From Pseudarthrobacter sp. Fe7 (GTDB lineage Bacteria; Actinomycetota; Actinomycetes; Actinomycetales; Micrococcaceae): a DNA stretch of 64,000 bases. A program made the translations under genes and the position numbers. The first letter of the stretch is position 1, and each line of letters begins with the position of its first letter. Below the pieces are notes generated by a model, which was not told where the DNA came from, searched no databases, and was given only the letters and a program-made list of their open reading frames with translations. Positions 46,314 through 56,950 of the stretch are shown here, in pieces. The stretch lies in contig CP099977.1 of the NCBI GenBank assembly GCA_024372495.1, positions 3,968,001 through 4,032,000 on the forward strand. Direction: 5' to 3'.

Positions 46314-46852
46314 CCGTCGTGCTTCGACATGCTGTGCCGGCGGACTTTGCAGAGGTCCGCCGGATCACCCGCGACGCTTACCTGCGGGCAGGACACTTTT
46401 CAGCGGACCATCCGTACATGAGCGTGCTGGAGAACGTGGAACAGCGCGCCGAGCATGCGCAGGTGTGGGTGGCGGAGACTGCCGGGAAGGTGGTGGCGGC
46501 GGTAACGCTGACGTTCGCCGGCCAGCCGTACAGCGAGATCGCCCGGGACGGTGAGCTGGAGTTCCGGATGCTGGCTGTGGACCCGGCATATCAGGGCTGC
46601 GGTCTCGGCCGGGGTGTGGTGCGCGAGATCGTGGAGCATGTCCGGCAGCTGCCGGACATCGGAGCGATCAGCATCACCAGCGCGTCGTTTATGGAACGCG
46701 CTCATCGGCTATACCGGTCTCTGGGTTTCCGCCGCGCACCGGAGCGGGACTGGTATGTGCCCGGCGAGGACGTGCTGCTGTGGGTGTTCAGGCTCGAACT
46801 GGGTGGAAGCCTGTCGGCTCGGCCAGCTAAAGTGTCGTCCGTTAGGGGCTGA
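46310..46852 (+). CDS. GNAT-family N-acetyltransferase
   Basis: A 180-residue acetyltransferase. GTG at 46310 overlaps the ribokinase stop (GTGA). The start VLRHAVPADFAEVRRITRDAY and the acetyl-CoA site LEFRMLAVDPAYQGCGLGRGVV (Q/R-x-x-G-x-G/A type) are visible, with a C-terminal SFMERAHRLYRSLGFRRAPERDW. The substrate is unknown. The 291-base gap to the next gene shows no further gene. Confidence 0.85.
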   Translation: MTVVLRHAVPADFAEVRRITRDAYLRAGHFSADHPYMSVLENVEQRAEHAQVWVAETAGKVVAAVTLTFAGQPYSEIARDGELEFRMLAVDPAYQGCGLGRGVVREIVEHVRQLPDIGAISITSASFMERAHRLYRSLGFRRAPERDWYVPGEDVLLWVFRLELGGSLSARPAKVSSVRG

Positions 46853-47143
46853 CCGGATTCAAAATGGCACCAGACGGAGGCACCACACATGGCGCCTATG
46901 ACGTCCCCCGGCAACGTTCTCCCATCCATCCAAATCGCACGAGTTCCTCTAGGGGAAGAACGGTAAGTCTATGCCCGCAGTACCTCCAGTGGGACGGCGG
47001 AGATTACATGTTTGGCATGTCCGGATTCAATAAGAAACCAGACCTGATATATCCCGCCGACAGCAAAAGAGCATGCCTGGTCCGTATGATGAGCGGACGG
47101 TTGAACATTCCGGGCTTCCTCGTAGGCGTATCGCCGCTTGAGT

Positions 47144-48010
47144 CTATTTGCTTGCCGGTTCGCCGGGCTCGAACTCCGCCCCGTCACGGCCCTGCACTGC
47201 CGACGTAGCCGGCCGAGCCTTCGCCTTTGCCTGCCTTTCCTTCTTCGGAGCCTTTACGAAGTTCAAGGACATACCCATCCTCTTCGCTGCGCGGTCGAGT
47301 TGAGACTTGAGGCCGCCCTTGTAGTCGATGTTGTCGCACAGCTTCATAGAAATAATGAGCATCGAGACGGCAGTGCCGAGCCATGCTTCATGATTTTCGA
47401 GCCTGGCATCCGGTATTCGCTCCAACCCTGGGTCTTCTTCGATTTCCCTGAGATAGAAATCTCCTAGTGCCATCCCCGCATGGGAATAGGAGCTCATCAC
47501 GCGGTAGGCAACGTATATGGCCTTTCCGCCTTCGATGTCTGCACACCTCTGTTCGAAGGGCGGGAGCGTTGTGCTGTCCAGGGAATCCAGTATTTGATCG
47601 ATCTCATCGAGATCGGAATTATCGAACCCTTCGCCCTCGATCTCAATCACACCCTTGATTGCAGCTCTTCTCTTCTGGAAACCTTCCGTGAGGATGGCCC
47701 AAGTATTGCTGGGCTCCAAGTAGAGCCACATGCCGGTCATAGTGTTCTCGACCATGAGCCGGATGAGCGGGACGGCGATGATGCCGCGGTCTTTTTCGGA
47801 TAAATCCAAAACTGTGCTCATCAGGTTTACGACGTGATTAGTGAAGCTCCAAAGGATCGGGCCGCCTACCTCGTACTCACCCTTCATGTGAAAGGGTTTC
47901 ATCTGCCATCTGTCCCAATGCTCGATGAGCTTACGGGCGAAAGCTCGCAGATCTGCAAGGTCATGAAAGCCTTGATGAACCGCTGCCCCGTTGTACAACT
48001 CCTCAGCCAT
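47144..48010 (-). CDS. Hypothetical protein, DUF5677-like helical
   Basis: A 288-residue, mainly helical protein. The pattern IAVPLIRLMVENTMTGMWLYLEPSNTW followed by KRRAAIKGV and a late YRVMSSYSHAGMAL resembles DUF5677-type proteins, with an R-x-x-x-E region and a conserved His near the end. The last 35 residues are Lys/Ala-rich and probably disordered. Base composition is lower in GC than that of its neighbours. It stands at the left edge of the restriction island and could be a passenger gene. Confidence 0.6.
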   Translation of the reverse strand: MAEELYNGAAVHQGFHDLADLRAFARKLIEHWDRWQMKPFHMKGEYEVGGPILWSFTNHVVNLMSTVLDLSEKDRGIIAVPLIRLMVENTMTGMWLYLEPSNTWAILTEGFQKRRAAIKGVIEIEGEGFDNSDLDEIDQILDSLDSTTLPPFEQRCADIEGGKAIYVAYRVMSSYSHAGMALGDFYLREIEEDPGLERIPDARLENHEAWLGTAVSMLIISMKLCDNIDYKGGLKSQLDRAAKRMGMSLNFVKAPKKERQAKAKARPATSAVQGRDGAEFEPGEPASK

Positions 48011-48265
48011 CTGGTCCTCTCTTTACGCGGGTCGGTTACATCAATATTGAGCGCTATGGGCTTCGCGGTAGGCATGGCCGCTGATGCTCTCTATAGAAGG
48101 GTTGGAGCGCGTTCGAGGGCAGTCCCCTTCTTCGTCTCCTGGGATGCAGTTAGTGCCACGATTATTGGGAAAGCCCTAATTGATGACAGCGGTCATTAAC
48201 GTCGTAGCTATTCTTTGCCCACAAGTTCCGTCAGGGTGCGGAACTCTAAGCACGTTTGAAGCACA

Positions 48266-49351
48266 TCACGGATCTGTCTGGTTGACGTATGGAGCGGTGT
48301 CGAGGATGACCTGAGCCACCTGGTTCGCGCCCCCGATGGGGTTGCCTGGACTTGCAGTTATCGGGAGGTCCACGCGGAATTTCACAGAACTGACATCAAC
48401 GTGATGGCGAACCGCGACGTCGTCCCTGCGCAACACCTTGACAGCGCTGTCCGACATGTCATAAGCGCGGAAGAAGTTTGTAAGGAAGGGTGTGGTGTAT
48501 GAGGGCTCGGGCACCTGCGTGCCGTGCTGGTATCCGTCACCCGAGCTCGCGCCATATTCCGCGACATGGGCGCGGAATAAGTCAACCACTGATTGGCCAG
48601 CCCCTGCTCCCTCCGTCCGCTCGATGATTCGATCCACCAGTTGCGGAATCGTGAAGGCATTACCCCCAGGCTCGGCAGAGCGCAAACCGATGCTCACCAA
48701 GAACAGCCGGTCCTCCCGTGCGCCTCCATCGGAGCCATCACTCCGCTCGACTTGATGGATCCCCGCAACGAGATGCGAGGAAACGCTCCGGGTTGTAGTC
48801 TTCACCTCCACGCCGGTGGAGCCCCAAGAGAAGTCCCTCGACGACCTCGTCCAACCGTCCCACGATCCGATGATCGAGGCCACCTGCTGATCATCGGCCT
48901 GGCGGCACAGGGCGTCAAGCAAGAGAAGTTCGCCAGCTAGACCGAGGATAGCCTCGTTCGACAGGCGAAGTCTCTCAATAGCCAGTTCGATGATCGGCTC
49001 GGTCTGAGCAAACGCCTGCTTCAGGGACATGTCAGCACCGCCTCGCAGCAACTCGGTGCAGATAAACGCGGCCACCTGATCGAAGTACCCGAGCGAAGGG
49101 AGCAGAAGCCGGTTCGCTTCAAACGGCGGTGCCTGATCGCGGTGCCATGGGCGGAACTCGATCGCCTCGCCAACCACCTTCGACAAAGGTTTGAGTTCGG
49201 CGCCACTGAGAAACACCTCGACCTGGCCCATGTGGTCTCTCGATACACCAACCACATGAGCCCCGGTCAGCCACTTGATATCGCGGACACCGACTGATGA
49301 CGCGATCGGTACGCTGGCGATGAGATCGAGAACTGACTCATAAGTTGTCAT
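48266..49351 (-). CDS. PD-(D/E)XK motif protein (DUF4420), Z1-system nuclease
   Basis: A 361-residue protein. The nuclease core is readable as GLAGELLLLDAL, then SWDGWTRSSRDFSWGSTGVEVKTTTRSVSSH, giving the E...D...E-x-K set of a restriction-type endonuclease fold. DUF4420 proteins accompany Z1 ATPases in restriction-like operons. It lies 12 bases after the Z1 gene and is the last gene of the operon. The frame is intact. Confidence 0.82.
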   Translation of the reverse strand: MTTYESVLDLIASVPIASSVGVRDIKWLTGAHVVGVSRDHMGQVEVFLSGAELKPLSKVVGEAIEFRPWHRDQAPPFEANRLLLPSLGYFDQVAAFICTELLRGGADMSLKQAFAQTEPIIELAIERLRLSNEAILGLAGELLLLDALCRQADDQQVASIIGSWDGWTRSSRDFSWGSTGVEVKTTTRSVSSHLVAGIHQVERSDGSDGGAREDRLFLVSIGLRSAEPGGNAFTIPQLVDRIIERTEGAGAGQSVVDLFRAHVAEYGASSGDGYQHGTQVPEPSYTTPFLTNFFRAYDMSDSAVKVLRRDDVAVRHHVDVSSVKFRVDLPITASPGNPIGGANQVAQVILDTAPYVNQTDP

Positions 49352-49363
49352 CTTGGCTCCTCG

Positions 49364-52181
49364 TCAGACTACGCTCAGCGTTCCGGTGCGTGTCGCCGCG
49401 AACTGCTCGGGGCCGCCCGATGGAATGCAGACACCAACCGCCACAGCAGGGTGTGCCTGACCTGGCAGTTGGTTCACGTAGAAGAGAATCTGACCATGTG
49501 ACCCCGGCGGCCGCCACGGAGCACCATTGGTCACCACCGGGAGTTGCTCGCCGCGGTGGTAATAATCGAAGAACTCGTCGCCGCGATAGCCGAGCGCACC
49601 AGCACTCGGGTCGTTCGCGCCCCACGTCGTCTCGAGTTCACCGTTGGCTCCGACCCGCTTTCTCGTCGCACGAATTTGAAAACCCAGTTCTGCGAGAGGG
49701 CCGCTGCTGATTGGTGCGCCATCGCCGAAACGGATACCCACCGAGAATCTCGGCTGCTGCAGGCGCTTTTCGTGTAGGTTCGCCATTGACCAGAGGTCGG
49801 CCGGCGAGCCCGTCACAAAGAGACCCCGGACGGGCCGAGTTAAGCATGCCTCCCACAAGCGCAGGTAAGCCGGGATCGTATAGGGGCAATCTTGCCGCAC
49901 CTGCGATGGCGCACCAGAAGGCGGCGCAGGTGGTTTATATAACTGCGCGCCACTTGGTAGAGGATGGATCGCCGAGACGCGGGCCTGCAACTGCGACCAA
50001 AGGTATCCCAACTGGTTATCAGCACCGGGGCGATAGAAGTCGTACGCGAGGTCATCCAGGAGGTTCGCAGCCTCCGCCAGCGACAGAGTCTCGCGGAGCG
50101 CGCGCCCTCTCGGTCTCTGTCCCACAGTAAGTTCGGAAGAATCCCGGGTTGAAAACAGGTCAGCGACGAGCGCGCATTCGGGTCGGGCGTGGAGCCGTCG
50201 TTGATCAGCGTCACGAAGGGCTTGGAACTCGGACACAGCGGCTTCCGACCGAGGTTCGCGATCTTCCCTGTAGCGAGAAACTGCAAGCCGTGCAGTACGA
50301 CCGGGTCGGGCGCGTCGCCCTCCATAGCTTCAGATATGGCCACACGGACCGATTCATCAATGTCGTGATAAGCCCTGAACAAATCAATCTGAGAGCGTGT
50401 GGCGAACAGACGGCACAACTCGATGTGCGGCCCTCGATACCCGAACCAGCGCTGCATCTGCATCTGAGTATCCGCAAGTGGATTCCCAGATCCTCGCTGG
50501 AACAGCGCCGTCGTCATCCCCTCCAGAGTCAGCCCACGAGCCATCACATTGCCGGAAACGAAGATGGTGGACAGGTCGCGAGCCGCGCGCCACCTCCCGG
50601 TGGTTTCGTCGAAGGACGGCTTGTACTCGGGGCGGTCGTCTGCAGTGGGGTCACTATTGACCACTGAGACTCGGGTACCCGGAATGATCTCGGTTGCCAA
50701 TAGGTCCCTGACCGTGGGCCAGTCCGGCACCTCGCGCACGTTCAGGACATTGAATTCGGTGCTGATTTCGCTCAGTGAGCGCCTGTATTTGTCGAGCCAC
50801 ACAGCCCACAGTGACTGCTCCTTGAGCATCTTGTTGACGAGGCTGGCCGGGAGGCGCGCATCTCCCGATTCCAGGAGTTCTCGGGCGGCTGTACGGTCAC
50901 TGATGCCTGCCCAGAGCAGCACGTCCTCGGCCCCTCTGAAGTGCCCGTCAATGTCAGCTGACGGATGAAAGAGCATTGAGTGGGGCTCCGACCCGGCTGC
51001 CAGCGCATCCTCGCGGCTGGCGAAATCGACCCGTGCCGCGGAGTGCGGTCCCAGCTTCCCGGAGGCCGCCCGGTCGAGCCTGATGGCACCAGCCACCAGG
51101 TAAGCGCGCAAGGACTCTCCGAGGTCGTCATCAGGCTGGCCAGCGAGTTCCACACACAGGCTCGGCCGATGCGCCCCGCCGGTAGTACACCTCGCCGCCG
51201 GTGTAAAAGCTGTCGAGTCCAGCCGGTTCGGGGTATGTCGACGACCTTGGCGCGCGGTCATTGCTGAGGTCGACAGGGTACCCGCTGTCAAGCGGCGTCC
51301 GCAGCGAGATCACGAAGTCCCGCGGTGCCAACGGGTTGTGGTCCTCCTGCAGCAGGTTCGCCTGCGGCGTCGCGGTGTAGCCGACGTAGGTGGCGAACAG
51401 GTTGGACGGCGGGCTCACCGCGCGGGGATCCCAGAGATCGGCAATCGCGCGAGGGATTTGCTTGAGATTCCCAAAGATAGGGTCCTGGCCTGCTTCCACA
51501 ACGGCGTCCAGGACCGAGCCATCGTCCGCCTCGTCATCGAGCACCAGCATGTGTGCCGGGCGCGGGAGCCCACTCACCGCATTGAAGACGCTGCTTCGGA
51601 GGGAACTTCCGAGCGCGTAGAGGTGGTTGGTCTGTTTCATTGCGACAACGATCAGCGGCTGCTTAGCGGTCAGATTCCGCCGAATCTGCGCGGACGCGAC
51701 CCGGTATGTCTCCGTCAATGATGCTGCGGCCCCGGACAGCACGATTCCGGGGCGGGGACACAGAGTGCGCCGTGCAGGCTCGCGCCGCGTCGTCCGACCC
51801 TGCATCGAGTTGCTCGATCAGACGCTCGTAAGTCTGACGCCAGAGTGATAACCGTGTGCCCGCGAGGATGACAACGATATCGGTTCCCTGGTCGAGGGCG
51901 AGTGCTGTCACGCCGAGCATCGACGCGGTCTTGCCCGATTGGACTGAGCCCATTACCAAGCCGGTCCGAACTCTGTCCGCAGGCCATGTGGCGGAATTGG
52001 GCTCACCAATGCCGAAGATGCCGCGATTCAAGATGTATTTGCAGTCGGCTTCCAGCGCCTCGCGGGATGTGACCGTGAGTCCCTTAAGTTCCGCAGCGTA
52101 CCGTTCCCACCACGAGCGGCTTGTGCCTGCTGGCGAAGGCGGCGGATTGAAGTACACTCGCTCTGTTGTGTCCCCCGTCAT
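49364..52181 (-). CDS. Z1-domain ATPase (restriction-type operon; three frame breaks)
   Basis: About 938 residues, the normal length for Z1 proteins. The P-loop GSVQSGKTAS is at residues 78-87, the acidic Walker B-like MLVLDDEADDGS follows, then a TATPQANLL motif, and the helicase-like FVSGNVMARGLTLEGMTTALFQR is the Z1 hallmark. Breaks are at 51775-51781 and 51157-51163 (extra base in AGCT sites) and at 50168-50172 (a CAGCTC-type site lacking its A), together an exact codon multiple. Z1 proteins are superfamily-2-like ATPases thought to drive restriction complexes. Confidence 0.88.
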
Positions 52182-52188
52182 GCCACCC

Positions 52189-54087
52189 CTACGCGGCTTT
52201 CGGCGGGAGGATCGAATTGAGAAGCGATTCGACGCCAGATGAACCGAACCGCGCCCTGATCGACTCCGACGCCGTGGAGATGTCGACGCCTAGCATTTCG
52301 ACGACGCCTTGGGCGATCCTCGCGATATAGTCCCACTGGGTACGCGTCTGGGTTTTCTCAATCCGTTGCCACCCCTTCGTGGTTGTCGCCTCGCGGATCT
52401 TGTCCGCGGAAGCCTTGATGCGGTCCTCAATGTCGTCGGGGGCACCGGCTGCGGCGATCGCGATGCCGACCAATGAACCGACGAGTTGCAACTCCTGCCA
52501 CTTGGCGCCTTTGCCGCCATCCTTGAACTTGTCCGACCAGAGTTCGTCGTATGCGGCATGGAGTTCTGCCGCCCGGGAAATCCAGCCGAACAGGTCGGCG
52601 AGCTTTGCCTCATTGCGCAGTGCGTTCGAATTGCTCTCCTGCACCCGAGCGAGGAGGAGGTCGATGTGCCGCGCTGTTGACGGCAAGTCCTTCTTTTTGG
52701 TGTCGTTGAGGAGCACAGACACCACCCAGCCAAGGACCTTGGTCCGGCGATAGCGCGAGTCTCCGAAGCCGTACTCCTTCAGCGTCGTGCCGAGTTCCTG
52801 GATGCCTGGGACCTTTACCAGAGAGGGGCGACATCTGCGATGTTGCTCCGCGAACTGGCATCTCCCGCGGCGACGAGGATTGCGCGTGTGAGTTCGATAT
52901 CGTGGTAGATCGCGTTGCGGATTTCCTCGGCATTCAGGTGCATGCCCTGCTTGTTGTAGAGCTTGAAAACCTCGTGGATTTGGCGTTGGCTCGCCTTGGT
53001 GTATTCGATCACCGGTACCTTGTACCGGGGCACCGCTCCAAAGAGGTTCTTGACCTTCACTTCCTGATCTGCGACGTTGACGATGTTGTTCTGGATCTGT
53101 GTGAAGTACTTTCCACGCAGGGGTTCCAAGATGGGGCCCACCAGCCCACCCCGTCCATCGGCCCGAAGCTTAAACGGGAAGTAATACTCATCCTCGAGTT
53201 TCGCTGTCAGCGGCTCGCCCACGGCCTGCTTCCAGGCCCTGCGGAATTTGGGGTAATCGGAGTCGAAAAGCGTGCTCAAACCAGCCGTCGGGTACTTCTT
53301 GTCCGCCTCGGCGATCTTCTCGAGGGCGATGGGGTGTTTTCCGATGAAGCGCAGTATCGCCGTCAGGCGCTGCTTTCCGTCGACGACTTCATGCGGTGTC
53401 GCCGCCCCCGTGTTGAGCAAGATGATCGAGGGCAATGGTATACCGCGCAAGACGGACTCGATCAGGGCCTGACGGTCACCCGTGCGCCACACATCGCCTC
53501 GCTGGTAGGAAGGAGTCAGGTTCAAGTCCGTACCGCTCAGCACGGAGATAGCCCAGACATCGGCGCTAGCCGTCACGGGCTCCGGGGCAACCGCTTCGGC
53601 GCTATCCTCCTCGGTCGACCAGGCCTGTTCCCAGGCCGTAGTTGCAGACGCTCGGCTGGCGCCTTCGACGTCGAGTTCGGCGAGGAACGCCTGCTGCTGC
53701 CGAGCGGCCAGTTCAGAGCGTTCACTCAGCCGTTCCAACGCAACGTCCGTCAGCCGAGGCGCGCTCCCGGTCGTGTCGATGCCTTCCGCCTCCTCCTCGA
53801 AGCCCAAAGCAGCGGCAAGGCTTACGACGAATGCCTCACCGTCGGACGTTGGCAGGTCATCGCTGAAGTGAAGCCAGCCCTGGACGTCGGCAAGCCTGGA
53901 CATCCATGCGTCCGATTGGAAGTCGACGTCGCTCGCGGTGAACTGGGGGCAGAGCTGGAGGCCGGAAGGCGCATCCGTCGCCTCTGAAAGTTCTGCCAGC
54001 GACTCCGCTACCTTGCCCTGGAGCCTGCGTGCGTGAATCTTCGTCAGGAAGATCGTCTTCGGTCTCTTCGATGCTGTAAAGCTCCAT
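52189..54087 (-). CDS. DUF262 (GmrSD N-terminal type) protein (two frame breaks)
   Basis: About 632 residues from ATG 54087. After a 140-residue helical lead-in, LTPSYQRGDVWRTGDRQALIESVLRGIPLPSIIL and EVVDGKQRLTAILRFI show the ParB/Srx-like DUF262 fold that hydrolyses nucleotides in GmrSD-type modification-dependent enzymes; the C-terminal half is all-helical and unassigned. Breaks are an extra base at 54021-54027 (CAGCTC read as CAGGCTC on the coding strand) and a deletion near 52815. It starts 32 bases after the methyltransferase gene and ends eight bases before Z1, so the three form one operon. Confidence 0.82.
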
Positions 54088-54118
54088 CAGGAACTCCTAA
54101 TCTCCGTATTGAGACGGG

Positions 54119-55543
54119 TTACGCTGCTTGCGGGCTCTTCGCAATCTGTGTGGACATGTCAAGGCCTATGAGCAAAGGTTCGGCAATGGCTTTGACTACG
54201 CTTGCATTCACGGCGTTGCCTAGAGCCTTATACGCGTGGATGTCGCTCTCCGGCAGGTCAATGCCGCCCAGACTCTGCAACTCAGCGCACTCGCCCGGCG
54301 TCATATACCGACGGTTACCCGTCGGCGAGATTCTTGCCCCGAGGATCGGCACCTGCGTGTTCGTCATCGCGATCAAACTCGGTGCCGTAGTCGGCCGCTT
54401 CGCCCGTATTCCGGAGGCCCGCACTTGTAAGACATACGCGTCGATGTCGCGCACTCCGCCCTGAGCGTTCCACTCGAACTTCTGGAAACTGGACGGGAAT
54501 TCCCACGGCTGCCATTCGTACAGCCATGGCTCGATCCACTTCCGGTTGGTGAGAAAGAATTCGCGATTCTGGCGTATAAATGACTGCTTCCAAGCCGGAA
54601 ACTCCATATCGCCATCACGGCGTGAGTGACTCGGGATGAGTTCGCGCTGCCCTTCGCTGCTGAGCCGCTCGAGCGGAAAACCGAAAGAGCCAGTGAAGCC
54701 GTCAAGTTCACGTGGACGACTCCTGGCCCACGAGTTCGGTGGGGTCGTGGTCTCGTACGGATACGTTGCCCTAAACTCCATTGACCAGATCGGGAACCAC
54801 GGCAGCTTGACATTAGAGGGTGAGCGGCGCAGGAAGTCGCCCCACATATCGATTGCCCGCAAAGTCTGCTTATGAATGTCGCGGGAGGGCGCGGCATCGG
54901 AGTGTAGAACCGAAGCAATGCTGGTCGTACCTTCGAACTCGGTCGGCCATTTGAAAGTGTCGAGGCCGTCTAGAGATCCGACAAAGTAGGCCCGCTCCCG
55001 AACCTGCGGGATCCCGAACTGGTGTGGAGAGAGGCGGTGGACCTGAACCTCATAACCGAGTTCTTCGAGCTTGGCCACAATAGTTGCGGCAGTCCTTCCG
55101 CCATCGTGCCGGAGTATATTCGGGACATTCTCCAGGATGAGGCGCCGGGGACGCTTCACGCTGAGAACGTCGAACACCTTGAAGAACAGCCGGCCCTGCA
55201 ACGTGTGCTCGAAACCGAGTTGTACCCCTGCCTTTGAAAACGGCTGACAGGGGAATCCTGCCGTGAGGACCTCGTGGTCCGGCACCTTTTGAGAAATTAT
55301 CTCGTCGGAGTCCAGTTCATTCACATCAGACCACGGCGTGATGCCGAAGTTGTGGTCGTAGAGCTTATTCAGGGTGGGTTCCCACTCGGCCGCGAATACG
55401 CCTTTGCCGCCGAGGTCGTTGAGTGCGACGTGGAACCCACCGAGCCCCGCAAAAAGGTCGACAAAACGGAATCTGGCGTGGGGCTGGTCCACCGATCCCC
55501 CTTTCATATTTGAAGTTTCAAGGCGTGAGTCTGCACAACGCAT
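54119..55543 (-). CDS. DNA (cytosine-5) methyltransferase
   Basis: A 474-residue C5 methyltransferase with all key motifs: I DLFAGLGGF (residues 29-37), IV GFPCQPFS with catalytic Cys99, VI ENVPN (138-142), VIII QVRERAYFVG (180-189) and X GNAVN near the end. The roughly 200-residue stretch before motif IX is the target-recognition domain. ATG 55543 has the best ribosome site (GGAGGGGAG), though ATG 55507 and GTG 55492 are alternatives. It heads the Z1 operon and presumably protects host DNA. The target sequence is not known. Confidence 0.93.
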   Translation of the reverse strand: MRCADSRLETSNMKGGSVDQPHARFRFVDLFAGLGGFHVALNDLGGKGVFAAEWEPTLNKLYDHNFGITPWSDVNELDSDEIISQKVPDHEVLTAGFPCQPFSKAGVQLGFEHTLQGRLFFKVFDVLSVKRPRRLILENVPNILRHDGGRTAATIVAKLEELGYEVQVHRLSPHQFGIPQVRERAYFVGSLDGLDTFKWPTEFEGTTSIASVLHSDAAPSRDIHKQTLRAIDMWGDFLRRSPSNVKLPWFPIWSMEFRATYPYETTTPPNSWARSRPRELDGFTGSFGFPLERLSSEGQRELIPSHSRRDGDMEFPAWKQSFIRQNREFFLTNRKWIEPWLYEWQPWEFPSSFQKFEWNAQGGVRDIDAYVLQVRASGIRAKRPTTAPSLIAMTNTQVPILGARISPTGNRRYMTPGECAELQSLGGIDLPESDIHAYKALGNAVNASVVKAIAEPLLIGLDMSTQIAKSPQAA

Positions 55544-55884
55544 GTCCCGCTCCCCTCCGGGGACTCCGTTGAGTTCCTGCGAATCTCCGAAATTTAGCCG
55601 GTCTCATCCCGAAGCAGCCAGCATGGGGCCACGCGAAGTGACCAGGCGCTTGCATTCTCCCGTTGTACTCTAGCGGGGGCCCACGACATCGAGGGAATGC
55701 CGCGCCGGACAGAGTTAGCCCCGGATGCCCGGCCTTCCTGCTTCTACCCTTCACGCGTGGTCCAGGCGCTTCAACGTGCCTGTGATGAGTGGAAGTCGAC
55801 CCAGGGCTAAGCGTCGGCAGAAGGAAGTAGAATCTGGTCGGCCCCGATACCAAGCAGATTCAAAGTCCCACTGGCCAACACGTT
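55544..55884. other. Non-coding gap before methyltransferase gene
   Basis: A 341-base stretch between the methyltransferase start and the stop of the DUF3883 gene. I looked for a Vsr-type endonuclease in all minus-strand frames and found none. It probably carries the operon promoter; no clear -10/-35 or operator stands out. Confidence 0.4.
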
Positions 55885-56760
55885 TCAGACTATTGCAACA
55901 CCCAAGTGTTGCTTTGGCGCCGCTTCGAAGGAAACGGCGTCTAGGTGACACGATTTCGCCAGGTCTCCTGCGAGCCGATACAGGCCCGGTCCTTTGGGCG
56001 AACCGAATTGGTAAAGCCGGTAAAGGTGGTAGAACTCTGGAGCGGCACCAGAGACCCGAACTTCCCCTCGCGTTACGAAGAACGGCACGTCAATAGCGTA
56101 CTTGGTGGTCTTGACTTCGATCCACTTTTCGCGGCCTGCTGGGTCAAAGGAAAGTACGTCATAGCCAAGGCCATCGCCCCTTGTTTGGGCCACATGCTCA
56201 ACGCGATCCGCAAGCTTCGTTCGCCCGATGCTGTGAAGAAAGGACTGCTCCCTCCTTGCTACGGCCAACTCGCCCGCCAAGCCGAGCGCTCGGTTACCCG
56301 CTTCCAATTGGAGATAGTCGCGCCTATATGGCCGCGCCATTCCCCGCCCATGCAGGATATCCGTGATCACCTCGAGCGGCGCATCAGCTTCCCGGGTGAT
56401 GTCAGTAGGCCCTAACGGCAAATCATCCATGAGCCTAGATTCCAATATCCCATCAAGCGATTTTCTATGATCTAGTTCGCTAAGAACGGCCCCTACTAGA
56501 CTGCCCTGATAATTCGCCAACGGCGACAGTCCAGGCAGGTGTGGGTAGCCGAGACCTACGAGGACGGCGCTGATGTTGCTCATTTTGAATGATATCGATT
56601 TCAAGCTTCGCGAACGGAATTGTTCCGACAGTTCGCGATAGACATTGGCCTTGACAAATTTTTGCCCACCTAAGTCCATCAAAAGCAGGTCAAAGTACTT
56701 TGTCACAGTGGCCCTAACTTCATAGTCAGTCCACGGTTTTCCCGTCTCCCCCATAATCAT
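55885..56760 (-). CDS. DUF3883-domain protein, nuclease-like
   Basis: A 291-residue protein whose C-terminal half fits DUF3883: GNRALGLAGELAVARREQSFL, then GDGLGYDVLSFDPAGREKWIEVKTTKYAIDVPFFVTRGEV. The E...D...E-x-K arrangement suggests a PD-(D/E)XK-type fold. The N-terminal 100 residues (TDYEVRATVTKYFDLLLMDL, then RSLKSISFKMSNISAVLVGLGY) resemble the DNA-interaction segment seen with HNH and restriction-associated proteins. It is divergent to the Mokosh-like locus and upstream of the methyltransferase gene; membership in either system is uncertain. Confidence 0.75.
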   Translation of the reverse strand: MIMGETGKPWTDYEVRATVTKYFDLLLMDLGGQKFVKANVYRELSEQFRSRSLKSISFKMSNISAVLVGLGYPHLPGLSPLANYQGSLVGAVLSELDHRKSLDGILESRLMDDLPLGPTDITREADAPLEVITDILHGRGMARPYRRDYLQLEAGNRALGLAGELAVARREQSFLHSIGRTKLADRVEHVAQTRGDGLGYDVLSFDPAGREKWIEVKTTKYAIDVPFFVTRGEVRVSGAAPEFYHLYRLYQFGSPKGPGLYRLAGDLAKSCHLDAVSFEAAPKQHLGVAIV

Positions 56761-56950
56761 GCTGCCAGGCTATAGCACTATGCGACATTGCGCGCAGCGC
56801 AATCCGCCGACCAGTTCCACAGGCAGTTCTCTTCCTGATGGTTACCCAAAGCTGCCTCTAGCAAGGGGTTTCCTACAACTAGGACAACGACCGTACGGAG
56901 CGGACCGTGGACGTCTCCGACCTCTCATCCAACTCCCCGGCCGCGCCATC

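Noticed and set aside
48266..55543. DISARM or BREX system
   Set aside because: There is no DrmA/DrmB, PglZ or BrxC-like gene; Z1, DUF262 and DUF4420 are not parts of those systems.
55544..55884. Vsr mismatch endonuclease next to the methyltransferase gene
   Set aside because: No frame shows the Vsr core motifs; the open frames here are GC-driven shadows.
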